A stretch of 64,000 nt of DNA from Pseudoclavibacter sp. CFCC 11306 (GCF_008831235.1 NZ_WBKF01000001.1:1236529-1300528); one strand, 5' to 3'; counted from the stretch's first letter, positions 1 through 8,623 are shown. Notes: generated by a model from the letters alone, not told the origin. A program made the numbers and translations.

Positions 1-118
1 GGCTGGTGTGAGACACGCTTTTGAGGATACCGCTGTTGCGGTCTTCGTTGGCTTCTTTCACTACGACGTTCTTGCCGAGGTCTGTGTGAACGAGGTTACC
101 TGCTTGTTTGATTGCCAT
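1..118 (-). CDS. Small phage protein on the minus strand (5' part only)
   Basis: The first 39 residues are visible, starting MAIKQAGNLVHTDLGK, and the frame runs off the left edge. The ATG at 118 is preceded on the minus strand by a strong ribosome binding site (GGGGGTGAT, six bases before the start), which is why this is taken as real. It points away from the tail genes that start at 195, so a leftward gene interrupts the otherwise rightward late region. The visible part is hydrophilic and lysine-rich with no recognised motif. Function unknown. Confidence 0.6.
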   Translation of the reverse strand, partial: MAIKQAGNLVHTDLGKNVVVKEANEDRNSGILKSVSHTS

Positions 119-154
119 TTGTAATCACCCCCTCTCAATCAACTTCTCCATTCT

Positions 155-177
155 GCCCCGCCATCGTGCGGGGTTTC
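155..177 (+). terminator. Hairpin directly upstream of a phage late-gene ribosome binding site
   Basis: CCCCGC (156-161) and GCGGGG (168-173) form a stem with a six-base loop, followed by TTTC. The ribosome binding site TTAAGGAG starts only nine bases downstream at 182. The same layout recurs at 6990-7022 before the endolysin gene. It could be a terminator, an antiterminated or leaky terminator, or an RNA-processing stem. Confidence 0.5.
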
Positions 178-194
178 GCATTTAAGGAGTGCTC

Positions 195-1094
195 ATGTCT
201 ATTGGTTTTCCTGTCGCGGACGGGTCTGGTAACGGCACGTCGGCATCGGATATGCGCAAGATCGTGTCGTCTCATTGGGCGTCGCACGGGGTGATCGGTG
301 GTGCCGGGGTGTCCACGTCGTCGTCCGGGCTGACCTACAACGTTGCGGCTGGTACGGCGGTCGCTTCACGGGGCACAAGCTACGGTGTGGTCGAGTTTCT
401 GGTGCCTGCCGGGAGCGTGACCACGGACGCTGGCCCGTCGTCGGGGTCACGCATTGACGTGGTGTGGGCGAAGCCCAATGACCCGTCGCAGGGTGACGCG
501 AATGCCGACGTGGTGCTCGGCGTCACCAAGGGTGCCGCGGCGTCGACACCGTCGAAGCCGACCATCCCGACGGGGGCTGTCGAGCTGCGCACATTCCTCG
601 TGCCGCAGGGCGCGTCGAAGACGTCACAGGCGACCGTGTCAGGGTCGGTCAACTATGCGATCCCGTACGGGGCAAGTCTCGGAGTGCTGCACAGCGCAGT
701 CAATGCATACGACGGGAAAGCCGACGAATCGACCACCACGTGGCACACCGAGGGCAACGGGTCGTTCTACCTGCCGGTCGATTCCAGGGTGCGCCTGGAA
801 ATGTGGATGTGCCTGTCATCACGGCAGGGCGGATCATCCGTCGACGACCCGAACAAGGGCAGTATCAATTTCAACTTCAATGTTGACGGGCAGGCCGTGT
901 TTCAGACGGAGATCGGCTACTCCACGGTCTGGGAGACGAAATACATGTCGGTCGAGCTGGAGTTGCCGGCCGGTCCACACTCAGTATCGTATGCAACGAA
1001 GATGGCGTGGGGCTGGACGGCTTGGTATCACTACGGGGCGGGTGCGGCTATTGGCCGCCGGTTCGTGGTGACACACCTGGGTGTCGCAAAGTGA
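195..1094 (+). CDS. Phage minor tail / receptor-binding-type protein
   Basis: The protein has 299 residues. ATG at 195 is chosen because AAGGAG (184-189) lies five bases upstream; an in-frame GTG at 189 overlaps that site. The N-terminal half has the Gly/Ser/Thr/Ala-rich beta composition of actinophage minor tail proteins, including a VLGVTKGAAAS...PTIPTGAVELRTF stretch of the type found in baseplate and receptor-binding proteins. The C-terminal half (about 165-299) is aromatic-rich and beta-like and could be a host-binding domain. It is the first gene of the visible rightward tail operon. The family is inferred from composition and position, not from a database match. Confidence 0.6.
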   Translation: MSIGFPVADGSGNGTSASDMRKIVSSHWASHGVIGGAGVSTSSSGLTYNVAAGTAVASRGTSYGVVEFLVPAGSVTTDAGPSSGSRIDVVWAKPNDPSQGDANADVVLGVTKGAAASTPSKPTIPTGAVELRTFLVPQGASKTSQATVSGSVNYAIPYGASLGVLHSAVNAYDGKADESTTTWHTEGNGSFYLPVDSRVRLEMWMCLSSRQGGSSVDDPNKGSINFNFNVDGQAVFQTEIGYSTVWETKYMSVELELPAGPHSVSYATKMAWGWTAWYHYGAGAAIGRRFVVTHLGVAK

Positions 1095-2269
1095 GCTTCA
1101 CCCTGGAGGCTGTCCGCACGATGGATGGGCTGCGGTTGGGGGATCTCCCTGTGGTGCCGCTCACCTGGTCGCGGTCTGTGCGGGACGGAAAAATGGACGC
1201 CCCGCACGAGGGTGATTCCGCGCAGGCGGTGTCGTCGATCACACTGCCGTATGACGGGCTGCACAGTCTCGGGGTGGTCGACATGACCAAGGCGGGGTGG
1301 CGGCGTGAGCTGGCTCACAATCTGATGCCACTGATGACGGGTGCGGCGCTCTGCTGGGATGGTGTGCCGGTCGTCATGGGTCCGTTCACGGGCACGCCAA
1401 CGTTCGGTGACGACGGGCTCGGGGTGACGGTGGGCGGGGTGACGGCGATCCTGGCGCGTCGTGCTGTGGTGCCGGAGGCTTTCTCTGCCCGCGCGACCCT
1501 GTCGTATCGTGGCCTGTCGCTGGGGACGATCGCGAAGCGTGTCGTGCAGCAGGCGCTGGCGAAACCGAACGGTGGCCTGCCGATCAGCTTCGACCCTGAC
1601 GAGACGGCGGCCGACAACGCTGACCATCAGCGCACGTACAACGGCTACAACGTGGCGAATCTGATGTGTGCGGATGTGCTGTCGAAGATCGCGAACGTCG
1701 GCGGCGACTCGGTGGCCGGCACGTACGGGCCTGACATTGATTTCCGGCCCGAGGTGGTCGACTCGCAGCATTACGGGTGGCACATGCACACGGGCACGGA
1801 TCGTGACCCGTATATCGGCCAGTCCGTGGTGCACGACTGGGAAGAAGGGTCGGAGGGTACCGGCCGTGTCCAGTCGAAATTCACGGCGGATTACATTGCC
1901 CACCGGGTGTATGGGGTGGGTGACGGGCAGGATGAGGGCACCCGTGTGACCCGCGTCGGCACCAGCATCCCGCAGTTCATGCCGCTGCTGGAGACGGTCA
2001 TCTCCGACTCGCAGTGGACGTCCGACGACCTGGTCAGAGCTCATGCCCGCTCGGCGCTGTGCGCGACCGCGTTGGAGGGGCCGACCCTGACCGTCCGTGC
2101 TGACGGTGCGGAGCCGTTGGGAACCTTCTGGCCGGGCGACCAAGCGAAGGTGACGACCCATGACTCAGCCGATTTCGGCACCAGGACCCTTGACCTGCGC
2201 ATTCAGCAGATGGAGGGCGACGAGACGGGCAACGTGAAACTCACGTTCGACCCGATTCCGATGATGTGA
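1091..2269 (+). CDS. Phage tail-tip / baseplate hub-like protein
   Basis: The protein has 392 residues. GTG at 1091 overlaps the stop of the preceding gene (GTGA), the usual coupled arrangement in phage tail operons, although the local ribosome binding site is weak. The sequence opens with a DGLRLGDLPVVPLTWSRSVR region and continues with mixed alpha/beta segments and many Trp and Tyr residues. It resembles Gp37-like tail-tip components of actinobacterial siphoviruses, which connect the tail tube to the fibres. Position, between a minor tail gene and the fibre genes, supports this. No catalytic motif is visible. Confidence 0.55.
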   Translation: MSFTLEAVRTMDGLRLGDLPVVPLTWSRSVRDGKMDAPHEGDSAQAVSSITLPYDGLHSLGVVDMTKAGWRRELAHNLMPLMTGAALCWDGVPVVMGPFTGTPTFGDDGLGVTVGGVTAILARRAVVPEAFSARATLSYRGLSLGTIAKRVVQQALAKPNGGLPISFDPDETAADNADHQRTYNGYNVANLMCADVLSKIANVGGDSVAGTYGPDIDFRPEVVDSQHYGWHMHTGTDRDPYIGQSVVHDWEEGSEGTGRVQSKFTADYIAHRVYGVGDGQDEGTRVTRVGTSIPQFMPLLETVISDSQWTSDDLVRAHARSALCATALEGPTLTVRADGAEPLGTFWPGDQAKVTTHDSADFGTRTLDLRIQQMEGDETGNVKLTFDPIPMM

Positions 2270-2279
2270 GGAGGCCGCC

Positions 2280-3179
2280 ATGGTGCGGAAAGTGTCAATC
2301 AACGGGTCTGTCACTGATGTGATCAGTGACCTCAAGGGGCTGGCGGTGGACAAGGCTGGTGCCTCGTCCGGCACGGCTGTGTTTCATTCGGAGGATGGCA
2401 CGAAGACTGCGATCGGCGAACAGACCGGCGCGAAAGGCATCGTGCCGTTCATCGGCGACACGACCCCACCGCCGATCCCGTCTGCGCCTGCCTGTGACGG
2501 CAGTGCGGGTGTACTGGTGGTCGCCTGGGATGGTGGCTGGCAGAACTCTGTCGAGGCGACCCCGCCTGACTTCGCGGGCATCATCGTCGAGGTCAAGGGC
2601 ACCGGCGACTGGGCCGAGGAAGACCGCACACTGGTCGCTGCAGGGTCTGTGCCGATTGCGGTCGCTCCGGGCGACTACCAGGTTCGGCTGCGCTCGTTCG
2701 ACAATGCGCACGACGAGGCCCTGGAGGGTGCCCCGAACGTCTCGGACCCTTCCGGCATGGTGTCGGTCGCGGTGGAGGATGTGCCGGGGTCGGCGCAGGA
2801 AGCACAGGACGTAGCCGAGCAGGCTGCCGAGGATGCGGTGAAAGCCCTCACACAGTCACAGACCGCTTTGGATGGACGCCAGGCGGTGATGCACATCGAC
2901 TCCTCACGCGGCCTGGTATTCAAGAACAGTCAAGTCTCCACGGTGTTGACAGTGACGGTCATGTACGCCGACCTGATCATCACCGACATTGTCACGCTAC
3001 GTGAAACGTTCGGGCAGAGTGCGTACCTCGAATGGCAGTGGAAACGCATCGACGACACCGACTGGGGCACCATCTCCGTCGCAGATTCTCGCCTGTCGCA
3101 GGGCGGGTTCGCTTTCACCATCACGTCAGCCGACGTGGACACCAAAACCGTTTTTCAGTGCATTCTTCAAACAGATTAG
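2280..3179 (+). CDS. Minor tail protein with fibronectin/Ig-like segments
   Basis: The protein has 299 residues, starts at an ATG ten bases after the preceding stop, and has GAGGAGG-type spacing upstream. Residues 60-165 look like a fibronectin type III-like domain (TTPPPIPSAP linker, then alternating strands). Residues 175-200 are an Ala/Glu-rich helix. Residues about 205-299 form a beta domain opening with SSRGLVFKNSQVSTVLTV. That motif recurs near the C terminus of the next gene product, indicating domain duplication. It is probably a structural tail-tip component; the exact role is unknown. Confidence 0.55.
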   Translation: MVRKVSINGSVTDVISDLKGLAVDKAGASSGTAVFHSEDGTKTAIGEQTGAKGIVPFIGDTTPPPIPSAPACDGSAGVLVVAWDGGWQNSVEATPPDFAGIIVEVKGTGDWAEEDRTLVAAGSVPIAVAPGDYQVRLRSFDNAHDEALEGAPNVSDPSGMVSVAVEDVPGSAQEAQDVAEQAAEDAVKALTQSQTALDGRQAVMHIDSSRGLVFKNSQVSTVLTVTVMYADLIITDIVTLRETFGQSAYLEWQWKRIDDTDWGTISVADSRLSQGGFAFTITSADVDTKTVFQCILQTD

Positions 3180-3191
3180 GGGCAGCAGCTC

Positions 3192-4226
3192 ATGGCACAA
3201 AAGGCAGCAGACCAGGTCACCGTCGTCGACGTCACCGACGCATATTCGGTGATCCTCACCTCGGAGGCATACGCGTTCCCGGGCACCACATCGGCGGCGA
3301 AAGCTGGTTCGACCACGACACAGATCATCGCTATGCTGGGAGCTGCTCAGGTGGCTGCATCGGTGGTCCTGTCTGAGATCACCGCCCCGGCTGGCGTGAC
3401 GGTAACGAAGAACTCTGACGCGACGGCACCCACGCTGACGATCACCGTGGCCACGTCGGTCACGGCGGGTGGGAACCTGACCATCCCCGTGCACATCGGT
3501 GACGACATCGTGATCAACAAAACGTTCTCGTACTCGATCGCATTCACAGGCTCGACCGGCACCGCGGGTAAAGGCATCTCCTCGACGGCCGTCACCTATC
3601 AGGCATCCTCGTCGGGCACCACAGCCCCGACCGGCACCTGGTCGTCGACGGTCCCCGCGGTCACTGCGTCGCAGTACCTGTGGACGCGCACAGTGTTCAC
3701 CTACACGGACTCTTCGACAGTCACAGCCTACGCGGTCGGTATGGCCGGAGCGACAGGGGCAGCCGGTACTGCGGGCAAAGGGGTGAGCTCTGCTGCAGTC
3801 ACCTACCAGTCTGGAGCATCAGGCACGACCGTACCGACTGGCACGTGGGCGTCCTCCGTGCCAGCAGTAGCCAAAGGGTCTTACTTGTGGACCCGCACGG
3901 TAACCACGTACACGGACTCAACAACGTCGACCGGCTACTCGGTCACCTATGTGGGTACCGATGGCTCAGACGGGGCGGATGCACTGACCATTGCAATCAC
4001 CTCATCACAGGGCTTCATCTTCAAGAACAGCAGCATCGAAACGGTACTGACCGCGCACGTCTACAAGGCGGGGGCAGAAGTCACCGGCAGTGCACTGACC
4101 GCGCTCGGCACGATCAAGTGGTACAAGGACGGGTCAACGACCGCGACGGCGACCGGGCAGACCCTGACCATCGACGCCGGCCAGGTCACGTCGAAAGCGA
4201 CTTACACGGCAACATTGGAGGGCTGA
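3192..4226 (+). CDS. Modular tail protein with two tandem beta repeats and collagen-like linkers
   Basis: The protein has 344 residues. Residues 1-110 include an Ig-like region. Two tandem repeats of about 60 residues follow, each with a TYQ...SGTT.PTGTW motif, a VPAV segment and a YLWTRTV.TYTDS motif. They are separated by short collagen-like Gly-Ala-Thr runs (GSTGTAGKG, GATGAAGTAGKG). The C-terminal 75 residues contain SSQGFIFKNSSIETVLTA, related to the end of the upstream protein. The N terminus (MAQKAADQVT) resembles that of the next gene product (MAVKARDDVT), suggesting a shared docking segment. Such repeats are typical of fibre or tip proteins exposed to the host surface. Confidence 0.6.
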   Translation: MAQKAADQVTVVDVTDAYSVILTSEAYAFPGTTSAAKAGSTTTQIIAMLGAAQVAASVVLSEITAPAGVTVTKNSDATAPTLTITVATSVTAGGNLTIPVHIGDDIVINKTFSYSIAFTGSTGTAGKGISSTAVTYQASSSGTTAPTGTWSSTVPAVTASQYLWTRTVFTYTDSSTVTAYAVGMAGATGAAGTAGKGVSSAAVTYQSGASGTTVPTGTWASSVPAVAKGSYLWTRTVTTYTDSTTSTGYSVTYVGTDGSDGADALTIAITSSQGFIFKNSSIETVLTAHVYKAGAEVTGSALTALGTIKWYKDGSTTATATGQTLTIDAGQVTSKATYTATLEG

Positions 4227-4229
4227 ACT

Positions 4230-6296
4230 ATGGCAGTCAAGGCACGCGATGATGTGACGCTCTCAACGGTCACTGATGTGGCCTCGACGGCACGCTACTA
4301 CCTGATGCAAGCATCCACAGCGGCGGCACCCTCACAGCCGACTGCGGTGCCCGCACCATCTCCGTGGGTCACCTCAGAGCCGGCCTACACTGAGGGCTCC
4401 ACCAACACCCTCTACACAGTCGACGTGACGGTGTTTACCGATGGAACGTTCGATTACACGCCGGTGTCGAAATCGTCATCGTACGAGGCGGCGAAACAGG
4501 CATACAACAAGGCTGTGGCGGCTGGCACAGCGGCGTCTGCTGCCCAAGCACAAGCCGACGCAGCACTCGCTGCGGCACCTGAGTGGGTCACTGACCCAAA
4601 TTTCAGTACTGGCTCAGACAAGCCAACCGGGATCACTATCAACGCGACCGGAGCACCAGTCACGCCCCCCGGTCCTGCAACCACGTATGGACGCTTGAAT
4701 GGACGAGGTTCTTACCTGAACCTCACCATACGCAACTACGCGAAACCAACCACGTACCGGTTGAGTGCTGACCTCATCGCCGACAGCACAGCCACAGCGA
4801 AAGCAACCATCGGTTTCATTGTCAAGAGTGCTGCGGGCAACACTTCGTGGCCAACCATCGCAGGTGTCCTGCCTGCCGATGCGTCCACCGCATGGGCGCG
4901 AATCAGCGGGGACATCACTATCCCCGCCGGTTCCACCAACGTGCGTGTGTTCATGCAGATCAACAGTTCTGGTTCGACCGCTGTCGGGTGGTACGTCACC
5001 AACCTCAGTGTGAAAGACATCACGGAAGCCAAGACTGCACTAGACGCGGCAGCTGCGGCGAAAACAGCGGCAGACAATGCCCAGACTTCGGCGAACGCAG
5101 CGAACACGGATGCCGCGAACGCTCTGTCGGTGGCGAACCTCGCCGACGCAGCCGCCAAGGGCTTGATCAAAGCCACCGCCACCGATCCGGGCCAACAGGA
5201 AGGCCGCATCTGGTTGCAGCTCGACTCGTCCGGCCGGGTCATCGCGGTGAAAATCAGTAACGGCACCGCATGGTCGACGTATACGCTCATGGCCGGGCAG
5301 ATTATTGTCCCCGGTTCGATCGGCACCACGCTGATCGCTGACGGGGGGATCACCACCCCGAAGCTGAACGTCACCGACGCGATGAACGCGAAGATTCTCA
5401 ACATCGGGTTCGCCGACTCGCAAGGCCGCACCATCTTGAACGGCGACCGCATCCGCATGTGGAACAGTTCCGGGCAGGTCACTATCGACCTCGACGCCAC
5501 CACTGGCACCGCCACGCTCGTGAACGCGAACATCACGGGCACACTCCGCACCGGGGCAACCGGCAACCGTGTCGAAATTTCGACATCGTCGGATGATCAG
5601 ACCGAGCGTGGCACGATCGCGTTCTTCAACTCCAGCGCTGACGAAACGCCTTCTTCGCTCTCGGCTAGCACCCGCTATTACGGCAACGGGTTGAGCAGCA
5701 AGGGCATTGATGTTTCTGTCGGTGGCAGCAGTTTCTTTATCGGAGATGACACCGTGTTCTCTGAGAAGACGCTGGACATGCCGCTGAAAGTACGGCGCAC
5801 GGACCTGCAACCGGAGGTAGAAAGAGTCGTCCCTTATCTGTCGCTGGACTCTCCACCGACAGGCGGCGCGAACTACGAGGGTCGGCGCGCCCTCGCTTCC
5901 GAAGGCCAGTACTTCATGCGCGAGTACGTGTACTTCAACGATGCCTGGCACCTCGAAAATACTCAGGTGGCTCTTCCTCTTGGGTCGAACACAGCAGCAG
6001 GATTCGGCGGGGTGCCCACGGTGGTGCGTGACCGGCAGAATGTGGCGCTCTACGGGGTGGCGCAGTCGTCTAGTAACTGGGCCGTCGGCTGGGTGGTTGG
6101 CACCGTTCCAAGCGGCAAAGACCTGCTGCCAGCGAAGGATGCATATGGTCTGGCAGCGTCTGGCGGCTCACTCGTGAGGCTCAAGATCGCCACGAGCGGG
6201 GTGATCACCGTGGACGCGATCATGACCGGGTCGCCCGCGAACTGGATCATCCTAGACGGTATTAATTGGCTGAGCAATTTGCGGTGGCCACTATGA
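4230..6296 (+). CDS. Tail fibre-like protein
   Basis: The protein has 688 residues and starts three bases after the previous stop. Residues 1-75 share the MAxKAxDxVT opening with the preceding protein. Two Ala-rich helical segments (about 88-117 and 268-310) look like trimeric coiled-coil shafts. Between them is a beta domain of carbohydrate-binding-like composition (about 118-265). Residues 340-480 contain fibre-shaft sequence (GSIGTTLIADGGITTPKLNVTD region), and the last 200 residues form a distinct tip domain. It is the largest visible tail gene and the best candidate for the host-range determinant. Its stop overlaps the next start (ATGA). Confidence 0.65.
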   Translation: MAVKARDDVTLSTVTDVASTARYYLMQASTAAAPSQPTAVPAPSPWVTSEPAYTEGSTNTLYTVDVTVFTDGTFDYTPVSKSSSYEAAKQAYNKAVAAGTAASAAQAQADAALAAAPEWVTDPNFSTGSDKPTGITINATGAPVTPPGPATTYGRLNGRGSYLNLTIRNYAKPTTYRLSADLIADSTATAKATIGFIVKSAAGNTSWPTIAGVLPADASTAWARISGDITIPAGSTNVRVFMQINSSGSTAVGWYVTNLSVKDITEAKTALDAAAAAKTAADNAQTSANAANTDAANALSVANLADAAAKGLIKATATDPGQQEGRIWLQLDSSGRVIAVKISNGTAWSTYTLMAGQIIVPGSIGTTLIADGGITTPKLNVTDAMNAKILNIGFADSQGRTILNGDRIRMWNSSGQVTIDLDATTGTATLVNANITGTLRTGATGNRVEISTSSDDQTERGTIAFFNSSADETPSSLSASTRYYGNGLSSKGIDVSVGGSSFFIGDDTVFSEKTLDMPLKVRRTDLQPEVERVVPYLSLDSPPTGGANYEGRRALASEGQYFMREYVYFNDAWHLENTQVALPLGSNTAAGFGGVPTVVRDRQNVALYGVAQSSSNWAVGWVVGTVPSGKDLLPAKDAYGLAASGGSLVRLKIATSGVITVDAIMTGSPANWIILDGINWLSNLRWPL

Positions 6297-6748
6297 CCGC
6301 ACTGCGCGGCATCCTCGCCGCGACACGGTGGTTGCGTCACCGGTGGGACGAGATCCGTGAGCCGCGCAACGTCAAGATCGTCTACTGGTGCGCGTATTGG
6401 CTGGCGCTCGTTACGGGGGTGCTCACCCTCATGTGGCCGCCGCGCACGATCGTCGGGGAGATCGGAGACGAACTGACTGCGGTCTGGTCGCTGCTGTTCA
6501 TCGTGGGCGGCGCGGTCGGCGCAGGGTCGGTGTTCGGCGGTTGGTGGCAGTACGAGCGTCTGGCGCTCGCCTGTATCGGTGGCGGGCTACTCGTCTACCT
6601 GACCGTGGTCTGCTACCTGCACATCACCTCAGAGGGCAGCAGGGTCACACAGATCGGCATGATCCTCGGGTTCGCGCTGCTCTGGGTGCTGCGGCTGACC
6701 ATGATCTGGGCCTACAACTACGAACCGAGGTCACGTGGACGTCACTGA
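6293..6748 (+). CDS. Phage membrane protein, four predicted transmembrane segments
   Basis: The protein has 151 residues. ATG at 6293 overlaps the fibre-gene stop (ATGA), so the upstream in-frame codons are not needed. Four hydrophobic segments are visible at about 28-47, 62-82, 87-112 and 122-142, with a basic N terminus. It lies between the fibre gene and the lysis genes, so it could be a holin-like protein or a superinfection-exclusion membrane protein. No specific family is recognised. Confidence 0.6.
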   Translation: MTALRGILAATRWLRHRWDEIREPRNVKIVYWCAYWLALVTGVLTLMWPPRTIVGEIGDELTAVWSLLFIVGGAVGAGSVFGGWWQYERLALACIGGGLLVYLTVVCYLHITSEGSRVTQIGMILGFALLWVLRLTMIWAYNYEPRSRGRH

Positions 6749-6989
6749 GATTGTGAAGACGATCATCACCCTGCTCATCGGCGGGCTGTTCATTCCTGGG
6801 GTGCAAGCCGCTGCCACGTGGCTGACCGGCCGGGAGCGCCGGAAACGCGACGACGTCGAACGCCTCGAAGCGAAGAACGATCAGCTGTGGGCGCGCATGC
6901 GTCGCCGTAGCGACTACGCCGAGGAGCTGCGGGCGCACATTTCTCGCGGCGACCCACCGCCACCGCCCGACTACCCGGACAACTACTGA
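6735..6989 (+). CDS. Small phage protein with one membrane segment and a coiled coil
   Basis: The protein has 84 residues from a GTG at 6735 that overlaps the end of the preceding gene by 14 bases. Residues 5-27 are hydrophobic; 33-70 form a charged helix with coiled-coil character (RKRDDVERLEAKNDQLWARM); the tail is PPPPPDYPDNY. The layout resembles small membrane-anchored proteins beside actinophage endolysins (DUF2746-like). It may cooperate with the holin or act as a lysis accessory. The function is inferred from position only. Confidence 0.55.
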   Translation: MDVTEIVKTIITLLIGGLFIPGVQAAATWLTGRERRKRDDVERLEAKNDQLWARMRRRSDYAEELRAHISRGDPPPPPDYPDNY

Positions 6990-7010
6990 CCCCGCAGATG
7001 CGGGGTCTTT
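6989..7010 (+). terminator. Hairpin between tail/membrane genes and the endolysin
   Basis: CCCCGC (6990-6995) pairs with GCGGGG (7000-7005) around a four-base loop, followed by TCTTT. The endolysin ribosome binding site TTAAGGAG begins at 7015. It matches the arrangement at 155-189. It may terminate the tail transcript or act as a processing stem. Confidence 0.6.
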
Positions 7011-7028
7011 CCAGTTAAGGAGACCATC

Positions 7029-7964
7029 TTGGACTACATACAGGCCGGCGGGATGGGGGCGCTGCTCAACAACGGCCGCCCCTCCCTGCTGGTGATCCAT
7101 TCCATGGAGAACCCGCTGCAAGTGGGCCGGGCACGTGGCATTGCCAAGTACTTCGCCGGGATCAACACCGCGTCCGCGCACTACTGTGTCGGCCCTGACG
7201 AGGTCATCCAGTGTGTGCCGACGAACCGGAAAGCATGGCATGCCGGGCCGAACGCGAACGCGTTCACCCTCGGCTACGAGCAGACCGGGTACGCCGCCTA
7301 CTCCCGGTCAGACTGGCTGACTGCCACGGGTCGAGCACAGTTGGCGAACCTCGCCTCGGTCTGCCGTGCGGACGCCGCCCGCTACGGCATTCCTATCCGG
7401 TGGGCCACGGATGAGCAGATCCGCGCCGCACGCTACGGCACCCCGGCCGGTTTCTGCACGCATGCCGACATCAGCCGGGTGCTCGGCGGCACCAATCATT
7501 GGGACCCCGGAAACAACTACCCCCGCGACCTGCTCATGCAGGCCATGAACGGACAACAGATCGGAGACGACATGCCATCAGTGACAGACATTTGGGACTG
7601 GAAGATCGGCCAGAACGGCATCTACGGGAAAGACAACATGCCCGCCTGGCAGGTGCTCGGCTACACGCACGCCGACGGGCTCTGGACACAGGGGCTCGTC
7701 AAGGCGCTGCCGGGCACGATCCTGGGCACGAGCATCAAGGACGCCGACGGCATCAACGGCACGGTCGGCGACCGTCTCGCCTGGATTGACAAGCGTGCGA
7801 GGGACACCGAGGCGAAGGTCGACCAGGTCGCCGCAGCTGTGACCGCCCTCGGCCAGACCATCGAAGCCATGAACACGGGGCAGATCGCAGAGCAGGTCAA
7901 AGCCCAGATCACGGACGCCCTCAAAGGACTGTCCATCACTCTCACCACGAAGGAGAACGCATGA
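7029..7964 (+). CDS. Endolysin, N-acetylmuramoyl-L-alanine amidase (Amidase_2 type)
   Basis: The protein has 311 residues and a TTG start, chosen because AAGGAG (7017-7022) lies six bases upstream. Residues 20-165 form an amidase_2/PGRP-like domain that cuts the bond between MurNAc and L-Ala in peptidoglycan. Candidate zinc ligands are His24 (VIHSMEN), His145 (CTHAD) and Asp159 in HWDPG, with Glu84 (GYEQTG) as candidate catalytic residue. Residues 178-235 form a separate region of unknown role, possibly wall-binding. Residues 240-300 are a predicted coiled coil. No signal peptide is seen, so export should depend on a holin; the next gene is a holin candidate overlapping by ATGA. Confidence 0.88.
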   Translation: MDYIQAGGMGALLNNGRPSLLVIHSMENPLQVGRARGIAKYFAGINTASAHYCVGPDEVIQCVPTNRKAWHAGPNANAFTLGYEQTGYAAYSRSDWLTATGRAQLANLASVCRADAARYGIPIRWATDEQIRAARYGTPAGFCTHADISRVLGGTNHWDPGNNYPRDLLMQAMNGQQIGDDMPSVTDIWDWKIGQNGIYGKDNMPAWQVLGYTHADGLWTQGLVKALPGTILGTSIKDADGINGTVGDRLAWIDKRARDTEAKVDQVAAAVTALGQTIEAMNTGQIAEQVKAQITDALKGLSITLTTKENA

Positions 7965-8344
7965 CCGTCACCACGCCCACGAACGAGTCCGGGGCCGTCT
8001 ACAACAGCCTGCCGGCGAAAGCACGACAGGCCGTCTACTGGGCGTACACCGCCGCTGGCATCAGCCTCGGCGCCGTGCAAGTCGCCTACGCCACACTGGA
8101 GCACGCACAGCCCGGCTGGCTGAAAGTCGCGTTGGCGGTGTTCACGTTCCTCGGTGGTGCGGTCGGGATCGTCGCAGCCACCAACACGAACAAAACCCTG
8201 CCTGACGTCGAGCCCGCGGTCGACCACTCGCACGACGTGGCCACGATCGCAGACCTCATTGGCGACACCACAGACACCACCCCAGAGCCTGCGGCCGAGC
8301 CCGCCACCTACCAGGCGGCCGCAGACCCCACGAAGGAGAACTGA
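7961..8344 (+). CDS. Holin candidate (two membrane segments)
   Basis: The protein has 127 residues and its start overlaps the endolysin stop (ATGA), indicating coupled expression. Two hydrophobic helices lie at about 24-46 and 52-70, followed by an acidic Pro/Thr/Ala-rich tail. Small size, two helices and the position after the endolysin fit a phage holin that permeabilises the membrane at lysis. No family is recognised from sequence alone. Confidence 0.65.
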   Translation: MTVTTPTNESGAVYNSLPAKARQAVYWAYTAAGISLGAVQVAYATLEHAQPGWLKVALAVFTFLGGAVGIVAATNTNKTLPDVEPAVDHSHDVATIADLIGDTTDTTPEPAAEPATYQAAADPTKEN

Positions 8345-8345
8345 C

Positions 8346-8537
8346 ATGGCCATCGCAATCAAGGGCAATGACGGGGTGCTGCACCTGCACCCGACCGGCA
8401 CACAGACCGCGATCTCGGGTGACAAGACGCTCGTCCTCACCGACACCGAGATCGTCACCGTCTACCCAACGGCTGACGTGTCGCAGTCGCTGAAATACAC
8501 CGAGGTCGACGAAGGCTCCACCATCACCGCCGACTGA
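8346..8537 (+). CDS. Small phage protein, last gene of the late operon
   Basis: The protein has 63 residues, starting MAIAIKGNDGVLHLHP. The ATG at 8346 has AAGGAG (8334-8339) at ideal spacing and begins one base after the holin-candidate stop. It is acidic, beta-rich and Thr-rich (GDKTLVLTDTEIVTVYPT), with no membrane segment or cysteines. A terminator follows. Function unknown; it may be a virion decoration or lysis accessory protein. Confidence 0.65.
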   Translation: MAIAIKGNDGVLHLHPTGTQTAISGDKTLVLTDTEIVTVYPTADVSQSLKYTEVDEGSTITAD

Positions 8538-8551
8538 CCGCCGTACAGTAC

Positions 8552-8592
8552 CGCCCCCGACTGGCCTCACTGGCTGGCCGGGGGCGCTTTCT
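8552..8592 (+). terminator. Terminator of the late tail/lysis operon
   Basis: CGCCCCCG (8552-8559) pairs with CGGGGGCG (8579-8586), and the inner part can pair further (GCC with GGC). CTTTCTG follows. It lies 15 bases after the stop of the last late gene. Confidence 0.75.
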
Positions 8593-8623
8593 GCATGTCA
8601 GGGGGTGGTGTCACTCTGGTCTC

